Assembly: GCF_000499785.1 (NCBI RefSeq)
Contig: NZ_HG726023.1
Span: 2,534-66,533 of the forward strand
Direction of reading: 5' to 3'
DNA: 64,000 nucleotides
Source: Bacteroides neonati
GTDB taxonomy: Bacteria > Bacteroidota > Bacteroidia > Bacteroidales > Bacteroidaceae
Below, one piece after another: positions 1 to 7,165 of this stretch. The notes beneath the pieces were generated by a model. The model did not search any database. It was given only the letters and a program-made list of their open reading frames with translations, and was not told the DNA's origin. Position 1 is the stretch's first letter. Each line of letters begins with the position of its first letter. Position numbers and translations under genes: made by a program.

Positions 1-280
1 GGAATCGACGGTTGACCTCTGCCATCCCAAACTCGATAAGCGTGTTCTTCATCGTTAAACTGGCGCCCTCTTCGAGACTGTTATAGGCTACGCGACCAAA
101 GCGACAGAGGTATTTGCAAAGCTGCATCACAAAAGAGGTTTTTCCGTTACCCGAGTTTCCCCATACGATCCATACACCCCGACGCTCCGGGCATCCGAAA
201 GCATCATAAAATTTGCCCTCGAAAGGAAAAGAAGGAATCTTGGTCGTTAGTATCTCACTTACTGACTTGGCTCTTCCCAT
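1..280 (-). CDS. P-loop ATPase, partial (prophage early gene)
   Basis: The first 93 residues are visible; the gene continues past the left edge. A Walker A motif GNSGNGKTS lies at about residues 41-49, preceded by WIVW, the strand-then-loop pattern of RecA/AAA-type ATPases. The start codon overlaps the stop of the upstream MuB-like gene by one base (TAATG), which implies translational coupling and one operon. A second ATPase directly behind the MuB-like protein suggests a role in phage DNA transposition or replication. That role is inference from position; no family could be assigned from the fragment. Confidence 0.7.
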   Translation of the reverse strand, partial: MGRAKSVSEILTTKIPSFPFEGKFYDAFGCPERRGVWIVWGNSGNGKTSFVMQLCKYLCRFGRVAYNSLEEGASLTMKNTLIEFGMAEVNRRF

Positions 281-1173
281 TACTCTTCTTCTCCTTTCTT
301 GCGTTTTGATTCAATGATACGCTTGCGGGCATGCACCACCTTGCGTACTCGACGTAAGTCATTCTCGGATGCTTCGGCGTCTTTGAGCACTTTCTTTATT
401 TCGGCTTCATCGGTCAGTCCGTTGGCTCGGCAGATGGCATAGATATCGTTTTGCGTTGTGGTGCATATTTCAAAGAAGCGGCGACCGATCCGGCTGTTGA
501 TCTCTTTATAACCTTTCTTATTGTACCGCAAACCATTTTCGATGCGACGCTTCATGTAGTCGGTACTCAAAAAGATAATACCCGCCCGGTTTTCCAATCG
601 GTTATATATAGAGATAAAGTAGTACAGAACGGAGTCGGTCAGTTTGTCACCTTCATCAAAAATAAGTAGCGGATTGTTTAGAAATGCAATCATGGTAAGC
701 GCATATTCGAGCATATCCCTCAAATTGGTACCATCGGTCGGTGCACCTACCTGACGGGCTATCTCACGCACGAAGTCGCTTTTGCGCATATCTTCGGAAC
801 AAAGGATGTAGTATACATTGCGGTGGTTCTTACGGTAGTTGATGGCGGCTGTTGTTTTTCCACATCCGGCATCGCCCACTATCCAGGTGACGTTCTTATA
901 GAGTTGTGCATCGGTGAAAGTGAAAGTCAGATCGTTGAAAGCATTGCTCTCGTGTATCTGCCACTTCTCAAAGCTGAAACCAATCTGCGAAGCGATCTTG
1001 GTAAACATATCGTCTGAGATGTTGGCATACTTCGAATTGATGATTTGCGATACGGTAGCAGAACTGACGCCGTTCAAGCTCTCGCTGGCACGGTTGCGGG
1101 TAGGGTAATTATCGCAATAAGCACTCAGGGCATTGCGAATGGCATCTTTATCTGCGATAGTTAAATTTTTCAT
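280..1173 (-). CDS. MuB-like transposition ATPase
   Basis: This 297-residue protein has an N-terminal helix-turn-helix (about residues 28-50, with ASESLNGVSSATVSQIIN) and an AAA+ ATPase core. Walker A is GDAGCGKTT at 100-108 and Walker B is IFDEGD at 171-176. The HTH plus ATPase architecture and the position just downstream of the transposase match MuB, which binds target DNA, stimulates MuA and gives target immunity. The C-terminus is strongly basic (RKRIIESKRKKG). It is co-directional with the transposase gene (35 bp gap) and overlaps the next ATPase gene by one base. Confidence 0.88.
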   Translation of the reverse strand: MKNLTIADKDAIRNALSAYCDNYPTRNRASESLNGVSSATVSQIINSKYANISDDMFTKIASQIGFSFEKWQIHESNAFNDLTFTFTDAQLYKNVTWIVGDAGCGKTTAAINYRKNHRNVYYILCSEDMRKSDFVREIARQVGAPTDGTNLRDMLEYALTMIAFLNNPLLIFDEGDKLTDSVLYYFISIYNRLENRAGIIFLSTDYMKRRIENGLRYNKKGYKEINSRIGRRFFEICTTTQNDIYAICRANGLTDEAEIKKVLKDAEASENDLRRVRKVVHARKRIIESKRKKGEEE

Positions 1174-1208
1174 ATTTAAATGATGTTTGAATGGTTATTA
1201 AATACGGT

Positions 1209-3272
1209 TTAATAGCGGTTATAGCGATCTACATCGTCAAAGGTGAAGTTGGATAGCTCTTTCGTGTATTCGCCCACATCGGAGAACTCCAATACCTGAT
1301 CTGATTCTTCCGGCTGTTCGCTCTTTGGGGGCAACTGCACCGGAGGGATCAATGTGCCATCTTCATACTCTTCGCGGTATCCTCTCATCTTTTTATCGGA
1401 CAGTCCTTTGGTCTTGGGGGTGTTGAGTCCGAAGTATTCAAGCGCAATACCTTCTTCTTTATCGAAGTTTTCCATCAGGAGCAACATGGCGGCACGGTTG
1501 GCTTTGCTGGCTTCTATCTGGGCGCGCATCTGAACTGTTTCTTCGTGTTCCTGATCCTGTATCGCTCTGTGAACACTGACTTTCGGAGTGGCGCCTGAGG
1601 CAAACTTTAATCCGTCTGCTGTTTCATACCACAATTCTACCAGAGTCATATCGCGCGGATCATACAGTACATGGAATTTCTGTCCGGTGTGTTTCATGGC
1701 AAACGATTCATCACGCAAACCATTGGCGCCATACACCTCGTATTCGTATTTCCGTTTGCCGATCTCGATGCAAAGGCCGCTGTTGGTATAAGTAATCGGC
1801 TTTTTGCTTTTAAGCCAGAACATCTGAATCATATCCAACTCTGTCACCGGAACCGTCAAGGGATTTTCGCTCATGGTGTACATATCCTGACGGCTGATAC
1901 CGGTAGCCGGATGGGCGCTTTCGTTCCATTCGTTTCGACATTCGGCATACAACTGCTTCATTTCTTTGAGTGTAGGCAACTTGTCTACGTTGGCAAGTAT
2001 CAACTCCATATTGGGGTGGCTGTTCTGCTTAGTGGCCGTTATATTCTGTCCCGTGAAGTTCCAGTACTTATGCAATATCTGTGTCTGAAACCGGCCGAAT
2101 ACCGATTCAATGGTTTTACTTTGTCCGCTATATGGGGCGGTAAAACGGTGCAGGCGACAAATCTTTTTAAAGAAGTCTTGTGCACTCAACTTTTTGTGTC
2201 CGCCCTGGTTGTCGTTTACGATCTCGTAAGGTTTCACCTTGGCTGTCTCCACAGCCATGCGGAATGCGCGGAACTGGCTGTCGAACTTCTCGCCCGGAGC
2301 GATATCGTAACCCAATAATACTTCGCTGTAAGCATCCATCACTTCGTACACACTGGTAGTGCATATCTTACCGCTTTCATTGCGGTAGTAGAGATTTAGC
2401 TTCGTACCATCTGAGTACCAAACAGAGTCGCGCAAGCTGGGTTGTTCTGTTTTGAGTAATGCACTGTACTTCTTGCGCCATTCGAGTTCACCGTGAACAA
2501 TGGCAAACCAAAGCGGCTGTATGGCCGGGCTGAATAGGAAATTCCGAACGCTTGTAGGGCTTTTAAGCTGTTCGAGGCCACGGAGTGTTGCCTGGTGGTT
2601 GAACTCTTCGAATATCTGCATCTCGGTGTAAACGGGAACGCGGCTGCGGCGTAGCTTCAATAGCAATCGCGCCTCTTCGGTTCCGATCTTTCGGGTGTTC
2701 TGATTACCAACCTTGCGACTGACGAGTGCAGCGTAACCCTCTTTCTTGTATTGGTTAAACTTTTCGCGCAGACGGCTGTTGCGTAAGGTGTGCCCGTAGG
2801 CTTCGCGCAACTTATCACAAGTACCCTCTACAGCTTCCCAGACTTGTGCTTTGCGTATGAATCCACACTTGCTGTGTAGTGCTCGTGTATTGCTCTCTAC
2901 ACGTATCATCTCATTCATCACCTCGGCATTCAGCACATATTCGGCTTGCTTCTTGTCGGTCAATCCGCTTCCGTCGGGTAAGCGGTATTTGTCGCGGTAA
3001 TACTCCACCGCTTTAGGATCGGGTATTAGAATGTTACTCATATATTGCTCTTTGATTTTTTGAACGGCATCAGGGTTGTGTGAATCATACACCTCGCGGA
3101 CTGGATCATATAGAGAATCATAATCGATAAGTGCCTTCCTACCGTTTCCACCACGCTGAACAATACGAATTTTACCACATCGCACATACTTCTTATAAGT
3201 TGGTTCGCTAAGTATTCCACTTCCAACGAGTTCTCCGTATGTTACGCATCGTATATTTCCAAACATTTCCAT
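1209..3272 (-). CDS. Mu-type DDE transposase (MuA-like)
   Basis: This 687-residue protein has an N-terminal DNA-binding region (about 1-60, a winged-helix Mu-type segment), further helical DNA-binding segments to about residue 250, then a retroviral-type integrase core. The likely catalytic triad is Asp288 (YSDGTK), Asp354 (VNDNQGG) and Glu389 (KTIESVFGRF). A C-terminal region of about 200 residues would correspond to the MuA domain that contacts MuB. The length is close to MuA. The start at 3272 encodes MEMFGN; a second ATG two codons later is equally possible. No Bacteroides-type -7 element is visible just upstream, so transcription probably comes from the early promoter near 4889. Confidence 0.92.
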   Translation of the reverse strand: MEMFGNIRCVTYGELVGSGILSEPTYKKYVRCGKIRIVQRGGNGRKALIDYDSLYDPVREVYDSHNPDAVQKIKEQYMSNILIPDPKAVEYYRDKYRLPDGSGLTDKKQAEYVLNAEVMNEMIRVESNTRALHSKCGFIRKAQVWEAVEGTCDKLREAYGHTLRNSRLREKFNQYKKEGYAALVSRKVGNQNTRKIGTEEARLLLKLRRSRVPVYTEMQIFEEFNHQATLRGLEQLKSPTSVRNFLFSPAIQPLWFAIVHGELEWRKKYSALLKTEQPSLRDSVWYSDGTKLNLYYRNESGKICTTSVYEVMDAYSEVLLGYDIAPGEKFDSQFRAFRMAVETAKVKPYEIVNDNQGGHKKLSAQDFFKKICRLHRFTAPYSGQSKTIESVFGRFQTQILHKYWNFTGQNITATKQNSHPNMELILANVDKLPTLKEMKQLYAECRNEWNESAHPATGISRQDMYTMSENPLTVPVTELDMIQMFWLKSKKPITYTNSGLCIEIGKRKYEYEVYGANGLRDESFAMKHTGQKFHVLYDPRDMTLVELWYETADGLKFASGATPKVSVHRAIQDQEHEETVQMRAQIEASKANRAAMLLLMENFDKEEGIALEYFGLNTPKTKGLSDKKMRGYREEYEDGTLIPPVQLPPKSEQPEESDQVLEFSDVGEYTKELSNFTFDDVDRYNRY

Positions 3273-3296
3273 ATCACGTATATTTTTATTTTATAT

Positions 3297-3392
3297 TTAG
3301 TACAAATTCCGGCTCCGCCCCGAAAAAGTAAGCTGCTCTGTAAAGCTCTTAACTTGCTGCTGTAAAACACACTCACTATTCTCACGAACCAT
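3297..3392 (-). CDS. Possible 31-residue early-operon peptide
   Basis: This short open frame starts with ATG at 3390-3392 and ends with TAA 24 bases before the transposase gene. It encodes a polar 31-residue peptide beginning MVRENSEC and ending SGRSRNLY. It would fill most of the otherwise empty 185-base gap in the early operon. No family is recognised and the ribosome site is weak, so it may be chance. Confidence 0.2.
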   Translation of the reverse strand: MVRENSECVLQQQVKSFTEQLTFSGRSRNLY

Positions 3393-3403
3393 GAGTGTTT
3401 TGC

Positions 3404-3411
3404 TACCTTTG
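3404..3411 (+). promoter_or_regulatory. Bacteroides-type -7 element TACCTTTG
   Basis: TACCTTTG matches the Bacteroides -7 consensus TAnnTTTG and sits 24 bases before the ATG at 3436. No TTTG-type -33 element lies at the right distance. If active it would transcribe rightward, against the phage early operon. An imperfect inverted repeat (AAAACACACTCA at 3364-3375 and TGAGTGTTTT at 3392-3401) lies just upstream. Confidence 0.4.
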
Positions 3412-3435
3412 TAGCATCGTTAAAAAACCATTATT

Positions 3436-3792
3436 ATGAATTACTTTATGATTCGATTCACATTCCATCTCCCAAATCAGGATTCGATGGATATTGCTCG
3501 CAAAGAGTTCGGAGGTCTTCTAAGGAAATTGAACCTGAAATACAGAAGCGTAAATGATTTTGACGGTTATCAATGCTCATCCCGGTCAGATTCACGTCCT
3601 TGGGAACTCGATTTTTTAATATTGCCACCAGAATACCAGCAAGACACGTGTTGGGAAGCTCTTCGACTCCTGAGTGAATCATATTTAAAACCCTTTCAGG
3701 ATGCTCATCCGGAATTGGGAGACGTAACCATATATAGGAATCTTCATAATTTTCCATTTCTAACGCAATTGACTTCGGACTGGTGGAAATAA
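3436..3792 (+). CDS. Hypothetical protein, antisense to early operon
   Basis: This 118-residue frame begins after an AT-rich leader and a -7 element at 3404, which is a typical Bacteroides gene start. The product is soluble, rich in aromatic residues, and ends SDWWK. No family is recognised. It overlaps almost completely with a minus-strand frame (3458-3859) that is translationally coupled into the early operon. Both translations look protein-like and codon use does not settle which is real. The promoter and start favour this one; operon continuity favours the other. Confidence 0.45.
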   Translation: MNYFMIRFTFHLPNQDSMDIARKEFGGLLRKLNLKYRSVNDFDGYQCSSRSDSRPWELDFLILPPEYQQDTCWEALRLLSESYLKPFQDAHPELGDVTIYRNLHNFPFLTQLTSDWWK

Positions 3793-3859
3793 GACCCTGT
3801 TCGGCTTCGTGGTATGACAGCAGATGTGTTCTTAGCTCTTCCAAATAATCTCTATTCAT
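3458..3859 (-). CDS. Hypothetical phage early protein
   Basis: This is an acidic, soluble 133-residue product beginning MNRDYLEELRTHLLSYHEAE. Its ATG (3857-3859) overlaps by one base the stop of the upstream 59-residue membrane protein gene (TAATG), the same coupling seen between the two ATPase genes, which argues it is translated. No family is recognised. It lies opposite the rightward frame 3436-3792, and one of the pair may be a shadow. Confidence 0.5.
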   Translation of the reverse strand: MNRDYLEELRTHLLSYHEAEQGLISTSPKSIALEMENYEDSYIWLRLPIPDEHPERVLNMIHSGVEELPNTCLAGILVAILKNRVPKDVNLTGMSIDNRQNHLRFCISGSISLEDLRTLCEQYPSNPDLGDGM

Positions 3860-4038
3860 TACTCGGCCCTCCTTTCTTCATCCCAAGCCCTGCTAAGCAG
3901 CATTAGTACTGCCAACAATACGATTACCGATGCGGATAACGCATCCTTACGACTTACCTCAATACCATCAGCCAGATACAATGCCATAAACATCGCTACT
4001 ACGGCTGCTACATTCTGAATCCAACGTAATGTTTTCAT
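3859..4038 (-). CDS. Small two-helix membrane protein (phage early)
   Basis: This 59-residue protein starts at ATG 4036-4038. It has two hydrophobic segments (about residues 8-24 around VAAVVAMFMALYLA and 36-49 around SVIVLLAVLMLL) separated by a short charged loop, and a charged tail ending EERRAE. It lies four bases after the upstream gene and overlaps the downstream ATG by one base, so it fits tightly into the early operon. The topology resembles small holin-like or superinfection-exclusion proteins, but no function can be assigned from sequence. Confidence 0.6.
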   Translation of the reverse strand: MKTLRWIQNVAAVVAMFMALYLADGIEVSRKDALSASVIVLLAVLMLLSRAWDEERRAE

Positions 4039-4042
4039 GATT

Positions 4043-4477
4043 TTACATTTTATTTAAAAACCGATCTTTTAATATCTCACGTTCCTGATCGCTCATCGGG
4101 AAAATATCCACGGACGGAATTTGGGTAAATTCACTTCTGATTACCGTCATTGTTATACTGCGTGCTAGTTCAAGTTTTCGCTCGCCTTCCTCACTGAGTT
4201 TCCATGCGGGGTGGTACTGTTCCAACTTTTCGACCTCTACCTTTTTGCCGTCATTGTAGGCAAGGATATGGGGATATGTCACACAGCAGCAACCATCGCT
4301 CAATTCAGCACCGATCAACACATTCCAATATGAATTACGGCCACTTTTGCTACCAATGGCAGACCACACGTCAAAAATCACAAATTGGGGAACACCCTCC
4401 TGATCGTACCCATCTACCACTACCACCTTGGCGTTGGCAGATGCCAATTTCTTGCACTCTTCTTTCCAGTAAATCAT
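4043..4477 (-). CDS. Hypothetical phage early protein
   Basis: This 144-residue protein starts MIYWKEECKKLASANAK and contains GCCCVTYPHI in the middle and an acidic C-terminus (MSDQEREILKDRFLNKM). It is not recognised as a known family. It sits between the Ner-like gene (8 bp gap) and the small membrane protein gene (4 bp gap) in the leftward early operon, so it is probably expressed at phage induction. Confidence 0.65.
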   Translation of the reverse strand: MIYWKEECKKLASANAKVVVVDGYDQEGVPQFVIFDVWSAIGSKSGRNSYWNVLIGAELSDGCCCVTYPHILAYNDGKKVEVEKLEQYHPAWKLSEEGERKLELARSITMTVIRSEFTQIPSVDIFPMSDQEREILKDRFLNKM

Positions 4478-4485
4478 AATATGTA

Positions 4486-4743
4486 CTATTTAAAAGTTAC
4501 TACTTTTACCACATTACCTTTGGAGTCCAGTATCTTAGTTGATCTAACCTCCGATCCGGAATCACTCAGCAACTTTGCACCTAGTTCGCAAATAGCGACA
4601 CTTCTCATTTGTGCAGCCTTTAGGCTGTTGCGTTTAAAACTCATGGCCAGGCTGACAGCCGATTTTTTCACACCGAACACTCTTGCCAAATAGGCATAAG
4701 CCTCACCTTTCTTTTTGGGGTCTTCCCAGTCAATTCTTTGCAT
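4486..4743 (-). CDS. Ner-like small DNA-binding protein
   Basis: This 85-residue protein has a central helix-turn-helix pattern (YLARVFGVKKSAVSLAMSFK, about residues 18-37). It is the first substantial gene of the leftward early operon, the place Mu keeps ner, whose product represses the early and repressor promoters after induction. The assignment to a Ner-like role rests on position and the HTH pattern; overall similarity to Mu Ner was not recognised by eye. Confidence 0.6.
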   Translation of the reverse strand: MQRIDWEDPKKKGEAYAYLARVFGVKKSAVSLAMSFKRNSLKAAQMRSVAICELGAKLLSDSGSEVRSTKILDSKGNVVKVVTFK

Positions 4744-4747
4744 ATAT

Positions 4748-4810
4748 CTACTGTTTTACGTTTGTTAGCTTATCAATCATTTCAGAAGCGTGTTCTAAAA
4801 CCTTTTCCAT
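4748..4810 (-). CDS. Possible 20-residue leader peptide
   Basis: An ATG at 4808-4810 opens a 20-codon frame (MEKVLEHASEMIDKLTNVKQ) that stops five bases before the Ner-like start. It lies in the 5' leader predicted from the promoter near 4889. It could be a leader peptide or a chance frame; there is no clear ribosome site. Confidence 0.25.
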   Translation of the reverse strand: MEKVLEHASEMIDKLTNVKQ

Positions 4811-4837
4811 ACTTATTATTATTTAGAGTTTAATTCT

Positions 4838-4845
4838 TATCTTTG
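4838..4845 (+). promoter_or_regulatory. Candidate -7 element for repressor transcription
   Basis: TATCTTTG fits TAnnTTTG and points rightward toward the repressor gene at 4944. It would give a leader of about 90 bases crossing both operator palindromes. No matching -33 element is visible. Confidence 0.3.
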
Positions 4846-4888
4846 GACGATGTAAACCGATTTCACTACGTGTAATGGTATCACGATG

Positions 4889-4919
4889 CAAATGTATGCT
4901 AATAATATTTAGCATCAAA
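4889..4919 (-). promoter_or_regulatory. Phage early (lytic) promoter, leftward
   Basis: On the minus strand, TTTG (complement of 4916-4919) is followed 19 bases later by TACATTTG (complement of 4889-4896). This is a full match to the Bacteroides -33/-7 pair with standard spacing. It drives the leftward early genes. The inverted repeat at 4896-4915 fills the spacer, which is ideal for repression. Confidence 0.7.
4896..4915. promoter_or_regulatory. Operator O1: ATGCTAA-N6-TTAGCAT
   Basis: A perfect 7-bp inverted repeat with a 6-base spacer lies exactly between the -33 and -7 elements of the leftward early promoter. It shares the core CTAA-N6-TTAG with the second palindrome at 4927-4942, 29 bases away centre to centre. 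It is the probable binding site for the repressor encoded at 4944, or for the Ner-like protein. Confidence 0.6.
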
Positions 4920-4926
4920 ACAAATC

Positions 4927-4942
4927 ACTAAATATTTTTAGT
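4927..4942. promoter_or_regulatory. Operator O2: ACTAAA-N4-TTTAGT
   Basis: A perfect 6-bp inverted repeat ends two bases before the repressor ATG at 4944. With O1 it shares CTAA-N6-TTAG. Binding here would cover the repressor ribosome-binding region, suggesting autoregulation. Confidence 0.55.
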
Positions 4943-4943
4943 T

Positions 4944-5423
4944 ATGGATAGTATTTTTAGTAGAATCAAGCTGTATATTGCTCATTTGGGTATTAGTAAT
5001 AACGAATTTGGCCGTAATATCGACTGTTCAAGTGCACAAATAACCCAAATGTTGACCTATGAAAAGAATTTTGGAATCGATAAGTTGCTTAAAATAATAA
5101 GTAGATATCCAAACTTAAATTGTGATTGGCTTCTTACTGGTAAGGGATCAATGCTTCGCAATAAGAAAGAGGAATCTACTTCAGAACATATATCGCAAAA
5201 TACTCAACCGGATTCGTCTATTCAAGAATCCTTTATATATAATATGTATAAAGAAGAAAAAGCAGAAAACAAATTATTAATAGAAGAGATAGGAGCACTG
5301 AAGCTAAAGATAAGCCAGTTGGAGGCGGGTTCCCTCAAAGGAAAGACAACTGCGAAGACTGCATCTACAAAGAATGCTTCTTCGCAGAAAATCGAAAATG
5401 TAGATTCTGCCAGTGCCCGGTAA
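4944..5423 (+). CDS. Phage repressor, HTH plus coiled coil
   Basis: This 159-residue protein has an N-terminal CI-like helix-turn-helix (about residues 15-50) followed by DWLLTGKGSML (61-71), the hallmark after the HTH of many Bacteroidota phage repressors. A coiled-coil-like segment (about 105-130) probably drives dimerisation, and the tail is rich in Ala, Ser, Thr and Lys. No LexA-type peptidase domain is present, so induction is unlikely to be by RecA-stimulated self-cleavage. It is transcribed away from the early operon, next to two palindromes. A second reading frame over its 3' end encodes a Cys-rich stretch. Confidence 0.85.
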   Translation: MDSIFSRIKLYIAHLGISNNEFGRNIDCSSAQITQMLTYEKNFGIDKLLKIISRYPNLNCDWLLTGKGSMLRNKKEESTSEHISQNTQPDSSIQESFIYNMYKEEKAENKLLIEEIGALKLKISQLEAGSLKGKTTAKTASTKNASSQKIENVDSASAR

Positions 5424-5512
5424 AGAGAACGGTATATGAGAATATTATTGAAAATTAAGCCACAAGATATAGATGTATTACAAAATTAAATAATTTAATC
5501 AAGAGATAAAAT

Positions 5513-6550
5513 ATGATAATTACAACCACAAACAGCATAGAAAATGGGGAGATAGAAAAATATTTCGGTGTAATTTCTACGAATGTTGTAATAGGAACCA
5601 ATGTGTTTTCTGACCTCGCCGCATCATTTACCGATTTTTTTGGAGGAACATCTGAAACCTATCAAAAGAGGTTAGACCTAATTTACAAAAGTGGAATTGA
5701 TGCTTTATCTCAAAAAGCTGCAATATTAGGTGCTAATTGCATCGTAGGTCTTAGTGTTGATTTTGATGAGATATCAGGAAAAGGAAAATCAATGTTTATG
5801 ATTTCTGTGATTGGAACCGCCACTAAAGTGATTGTTAAAAAACAGATAGAAGAAAATATTTCATGTTCTGACTCTATTGTTTCAGCAGAGCATTTAACAT
5901 CTGAATATCTTAAAAGAGACTTAATAGAAAGAGTCGAAGCAGGAGAATTACCTTCTTCCGACGATTGGAGCTTCCTATCAAACTACCCTATAAAGGAATT
6001 AGCCCATTTATTACTGAATCGTTATTTGAGTATGACAAGTATGTCTACTTTAAATAATGAAGAATTGCTGGTTAAAAATTTTCCTCATTTCTTAGGACGA
6101 TTAGATAAAGAAGTTGCCATCAAGCTAATGAATGACAATATTTCCCGAAATGAGCAAGATATCATTAAGTTAGTCAAAGCACATAATCTATTTGATGCTA
6201 ATTTGGTTATAAATGAAATTAAGAAAGATGAGTTAGATACCGCTGTTGCATTATTGGATGCAAACAAAGATAGTTATACGAATGATGATTTATTATCAAT
6301 GAAGAAAATAATCTCCTTGTTTGACACTATTCCAGACAAAGGAAAGGTTGAAGTAGTAAAAGGTATGTTTTCTAAAGGTGAAGAGAAATATATCTGCCCG
6401 CGTGGGCACAAGAACCCATCCTCACAGGTCTTTTGCCAAGAATATGGCTGTGAATTAAATATCAAGGGGCTTACTCCATATCAAATAAATAGAGTTAATG
6501 CTTTCAAATTAAAAGTTCAGTCACTAGAATCATTATTAAAACCTGTATAA
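5513..6550 (+). CDS. YbjQ-like domain protein with C-terminal Cys/His cluster
   Basis: In this 345-residue protein, residues about 1-110 resemble the YbjQ/UPF0145 (DUF74) family: MIITTTNSIENGEIEKYFGVI, then GANCIVGLSVDFD. The middle (about 130-290) is helical and unrecognised. Near the C-terminus Cys295, His299, Cys308 and Cys313 could form a zinc site. It lies between the repressor and the phage end, away from the structural genes, and is notably AT-rich. That is where transposable phages carry accessory genes expressed by the prophage. A role in defence, superinfection exclusion or host fitness is inference only. Confidence 0.7.
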   Translation: MIITTTNSIENGEIEKYFGVISTNVVIGTNVFSDLAASFTDFFGGTSETYQKRLDLIYKSGIDALSQKAAILGANCIVGLSVDFDEISGKGKSMFMISVIGTATKVIVKKQIEENISCSDSIVSAEHLTSEYLKRDLIERVEAGELPSSDDWSFLSNYPIKELAHLLLNRYLSMTSMSTLNNEELLVKNFPHFLGRLDKEVAIKLMNDNISRNEQDIIKLVKAHNLFDANLVINEIKKDELDTAVALLDANKDSYTNDDLLSMKKIISLFDTIPDKGKVEVVKGMFSKGEEKYICPRGHKNPSSQVFCQEYGCELNIKGLTPYQINRVNAFKLKVQSLESLLKPV

Positions 6551-6760
6551 TAATATAAATGGCACACGCGCACTTTTTCACTGCTAAAAGTAGTGTTTTA
6601 TATTCTTGCTTACTGAATATCAATGCGTTAAGTGTGTTTTATAATTCTTATCGACGTTTATCTTACTACATTTTCCTACATAAAACATCGTGTTTCATTC
6701 ATTAAAATAGGCTTATAAACTCAATTTCATATCTAAATACGTAGTTAAAAACGTTAAAAA

Positions 6761-6850
6761 GTAACCCTAAAAGTAACCCTAAACTATCAACATTTAAAAA
6801 ATATCTCCAAAAAAGTAACTCTAAACCCGTAACCCTAAAGTAACCCTAAA
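6761..6850 (+). repeat. Five copies of GTAACCCTAAA
   Basis: Copies lie at 6761-6771, 6773-6783, 6815-6825 (one mismatch, GTAACTCTAAA), 6829-6839 and 6840-6850, all in the same orientation. Two pairs are spaced 11-12 bp, about one helical turn, which fits a protein binding on one face of the DNA. They lie about 460-550 bases from the phage end, a distance at which Mu keeps part of its left-end and enhancer sites. Confidence 0.75.
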
Positions 6851-6993
6851 CCTATAATTAACTATATTTTAACAACTTGGCGGACAATTAGGATATTAAA
6901 GTCGTATATCTGTAATCAAACGCCTCACATCGTCTTTTTTCGCTCATTTTCGACCATTCCAGTTTCCTAACCTATATATTCACATAGAAACAC

Positions 6994-7036
6994 AAACCCT
7001 CTCAAACACCTATAAAAAAGGTATTTAAGAGGGTTT
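6994..7036. terminator. Long hairpin, possible terminator
   Basis: AAACCCTCT (6994-7002) pairs with AGAGGGTTT (7028-7036), with an inner ACCT/AGGT stem in the loop. It lies downstream of the YbjQ-like gene and would stop rightward transcription before the nrfA fragment, although no long T tract follows on the plus strand. Confidence 0.4.
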
Positions 7037-7165
7037 CGCTTGCCATTGTATCAGTATTAAAGCAATGCCGGTTTGGTTCTTTGGTAGAATCGTATTATCT
7101 TAGTGTAAGAAAGAAGGGAATCCCACAGACGATGTAAAGTTATCCAGTTTCTTTCACTCCATTTT

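Noticed and set aside
1671-2318. 215-residue open frame on the plus strand
   Set aside because: It lies entirely inside the transposase gene on the other strand, which has complete catalytic motifs; it has no promoter or recognisable domain.
6738-6748. TACGTAGTTAA in the phage end, identical to 38323-38333 in the salvage regulatory region
   Set aside because: Eleven AT-rich bases can match by chance in 64 kb, and the phage copy lacks the 23-bp array and the CCAAGA flank.
6761-6850. GTAACCCTAAA repeats as a CRISPR array or telomere-like sequence
   Set aside because: Units are 11 bp, partly abutting and unevenly spaced, with no unique spacers of constant length and no cas genes.
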